NCBI GenBank assembly: GCA_017609995.1
Contig: JAFCCX010000050.1
Location: 1 to 5,908 of the forward strand
DNA: 5,908 nucleotides
Reading direction: 5' to 3'
Source: Candidatus Pacearchaeota archaeon
GTDB taxonomy: Archaea; Nanobdellota; Nanobdellia; UBA10117; JABICX01
The translations under genes were made by a program, and so were the position numbers. A model generated the notes under the pieces. That model was not told the DNA's origin and made no database searches. It saw only the letters and a list, made by a program, of their open reading frames with translations. This document shows positions 4,193-5,908 of this stretch, piece by piece (the stretch's first letter is position 1; every line of letters starts with the position of its first letter).

Positions 4193-5908
4193 CTAATTTA
4201 AATCTTTCTTAATTTTCTCAGCGAGTTTTGGAGATTTCAATATCTTAGCTAACTCTATCTGACTAGTTTTTCTAATCTCAGCTGGAGTTTTAACACCAGC
4301 TTTATGTAACTGACGAGCTCTGAAACGACCAATGTTTCTGACTTTAATCAAAGGAATTAGTTCAGCTTTGATTCCATTTTTAACCCGAATAATTGCTTTG
4401 TTAATTGCGCTTTGTTCTTCTTTTTCATCTAACAAACGAGCAATTTCAGAAGTAGAATAAAGCATCCAATCTGCATTTAGTAGTTTCACATAAAGTTCTC
4501 CAGGTCTGATTCTATACTTTTCAAGAATGTATTCTTCTGATTTTTCATCAATCCAATCATAAAACATCATAGTTGTTTTAATGCTGTTTAAGAAATGATC
4601 ATATTCCGGATCCCACTCTTTGGGAATATGTGGTAAGATATACTGCTCAAACTGAATTACACCTTCTTCAATAAAGTCATCTCTTTGACTTGCTCGTAAA
4701 AGAGGAAGCATTTCAATTGTGCTGCAAATCAAATGAATATATGAAAATTCTATTTTTGAACGAGAATCTTTGAGTCCTTCAATAATATTATGTGCACTTA
4801 ATGGGTCAATGTAAAGTTCTGAGATTCGTCTACCTAGTTTTGTTGCTTCAATTTTGTCTCCACATTTTATGAAATTCCATCTTTCAAGAAGCTCGATCAT
4901 ATCTTTTATTTTAGATTCAAAACTCCAATCACTTCCATATTGGAAGCCATAGAAAGTTGATTTAAAGAAATCTAAGATTGCTTGCTCATCATTTACAAAG
5001 TTAGTTGCAATTATAGCTAAGATTGATGCTCGGAGGGTAGGTTCCGCAGCAAGTTTAGATGTGATTTCTTCAGGTTCACCAAGAAGAAACTTGTTGTAAA
5101 TTATTTCTTTCTCAGATTCAGATTTTGCTAGACAAATTGCTAAACCTTCTTCTGATTTACCAGGTCTACCAGCTCTACCTGTCATTTGATGGTATTCTAA
5201 CACAGGAATCCATGTAGAACCCCACCTTCCAGAGAATCTTTTCAAACTCTTCATTATAGCAATATCTGCAGGTAAATTAAGCCCCATAGCTAGGGTTGGA
5301 GTGCAAGAAATGACCTTAATATCACCTTTTCGGAAGTTGTCTTCGATTAATTGCTTCTGTTTTCGAACTAAACCTGCATGATGAAACGCAACATTATGAG
5401 AAACACATTCAGCTAGTTTTTTACATTGTCTTGTAGGTCTTTGAATAGCTGTCAGAGCCTTATCACCAAGTTTTACATTTTCTTTTGGAAGAAGATTTGA
5501 TAATTTGAAAGCAACACTCTCTGCAACAACTTTTGTTGGACAAAAAACAAGTGTTTGTTTATTTTTTGCAATTGCATCTAAGCAAATTCTAAGTGTTGAG
5601 TCACTAACCTTTGTTGGAACTGTTTGATTTTTCTTTTCACCAAAGAAATCAATCTCATTATCATCAAAGATTCCTTGATAAAGTTTAACTGGACGCCATT
5701 TATCTTGAACCAACTCAGCTTTTAACCAATTAGCTAGCTCATCTGGGTTGCCAATTGTTGCAGAAAGACCAATAATTTGCATCCAAGGAAGTAATCTCTT
5801 AAGCAAAGTTATAAGAACTTCAAGAACAGGACCACGGTTATAACTATTTAGCAAATGAATTTCATCAACAATTACAACAGAGATTTGCTTAACCCACTTT
5901 GCATCATG
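4193..5908 (-). CDS. hel308: Hel308 (Ski2-like) DNA helicase, N-terminus beyond the right edge
   Basis: The minus-strand frame is open from the right edge through 571 codons to TAG at 4195-4193. Hel308 is an ATP-dependent 3'-5' superfamily 2 helicase acting on stalled or branched replication forks. Numbering from the edge: Walker B DEIH at 15-18, then LLNSYNRGP; motif III LSATIG at 48-53; motif IV TLVFCPTK near 119-126; VAFHHAGL at 173-180; motif V TPTLAMGLNLPA at 203-214; and motif VI QMTGRAGRPG at 241-250. A winged-helix and ratchet region follows (ATKLGRRISELYIDPLSA, 355-372), then the C-terminal helix-hairpin-helix with IGRFRARQLHKAG at 526-538, holding the family's RAR residues. The Q motif, Walker A and motif Ia region, roughly 130 residues by comparison with a usual length near 700, lie outside the window. 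No PCNA-binding QxxLxxF-type tail is seen at the C-terminus. Confidence 0.95.
   Translation of the reverse strand, partial: HDAKWVKQISVVIVDEIHLLNSYNRGPVLEVLITLLKRLLPWMQIIGLSATIGNPDELANWLKAELVQDKWRPVKLYQGIFDDNEIDFFGEKKNQTVPTKVSDSTLRICLDAIAKNKQTLVFCPTKVVAESVAFKLSNLLPKENVKLGDKALTAIQRPTRQCKKLAECVSHNVAFHHAGLVRKQKQLIEDNFRKGDIKVISCTPTLAMGLNLPADIAIMKSLKRFSGRWGSTWIPVLEYHQMTGRAGRPGKSEEGLAICLAKSESEKEIIYNKFLLGEPEEITSKLAAEPTLRASILAIIATNFVNDEQAILDFFKSTFYGFQYGSDWSFESKIKDMIELLERWNFIKCGDKIEATKLGRRISELYIDPLSAHNIIEGLKDSRSKIEFSYIHLICSTIEMLPLLRASQRDDFIEEGVIQFEQYILPHIPKEWDPEYDHFLNSIKTTMMFYDWIDEKSEEYILEKYRIRPGELYVKLLNADWMLYSTSEIARLLDEKEEQSAINKAIIRVKNGIKAELIPLIKVRNIGRFRARQLHKAGVKTPAEIRKTSQIELAKILKSPKLAEKIKKDLN
4197..4202 (-). 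promoter_or_regulatory. TATA-like box for the small membrane protein gene
   Basis: TTTAAA, centred 26.5 bases before the ATG at 4173, is embedded in the last codons of hel308 (stop TAG at 4195-4193). The purine-rich AAGAAAGA just upstream on the minus strand resembles an archaeal BRE. No Shine-Dalgarno sequence is seen in the 19-base gap, so a leaderless transcript is plausible. Confidence 0.45.

Noticed and set aside
5852..5854. TTG at this position as the start codon of the helicase gene
   Set aside because: The frame stays open for 18 more codons to the window edge, and those codons encode VVIVDEIH, the essential Walker B box. The real start is outside the window.

Overview
The window looks like a compact, AT-rich archaeal chromosome segment, probably from a small-genome lineage such as the DPANN group (Woesearchaeota/Pacearchaeota-like). 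The archaeal assignment rests on the gene content: a Hel308 helicase, archaeal-type SecF and SecD motifs, and a TrmI tRNA methyltransferase. It also rests on TATA-like boxes sitting 25-27 bases before start codons with no Shine-Dalgarno sequence. The lineage assignment is an inference from base composition, compactness and protein style, not from a marker phylogeny.

Layout from left to right. (1) Bases 1-149, minus: the first 49 codons of a SpoIIM-like (DUF95) membrane protein, cut by the left edge. (2) 188-2545, minus: a 785-residue single chain that joins an archaeal SecF to an archaeal SecD in the order F then D, with a PDZ-like domain at the start of the SecD part. (3) 2570-3163, minus: a small class I SAM-dependent methyltransferase of unknown target. 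(4) 3164-3213: a 50-base divergent promoter. (5) 3214-3963, plus: TrmI, the tRNA m1A57/58 methyltransferase, whose 3' end overlaps the next gene convergently by 9 bases. (6) 3955-4173, minus: an unrecognised 72-residue two-span membrane protein with a CxxxC loop. (7) 4193-5908, minus: Hel308, complete at its C-terminus and cut by the right edge just upstream of the DEIH (Walker B) box. Intergenic gaps are 19-50 bases, so no stretch over 300 bases lacks a gene. I see no tRNA, rRNA, CRISPR array, insertion sequence or long repeat.

The minus-strand block from the methyltransferase through SecFD to the SpoIIM-like gene could be co-transcribed, but each gene also has its own TATA-like element. SecFD and perhaps the SpoIIM-like protein serve protein export or membrane biogenesis; TrmI modifies tRNA; Hel308 acts at stalled replication forks. 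These are housekeeping functions rather than an obvious accessory system. The points most worth a second look are the SecF-SecD fusion, reversed relative to bacterial SecDF, and the symmetric TATA element equidistant from two divergent start codons.
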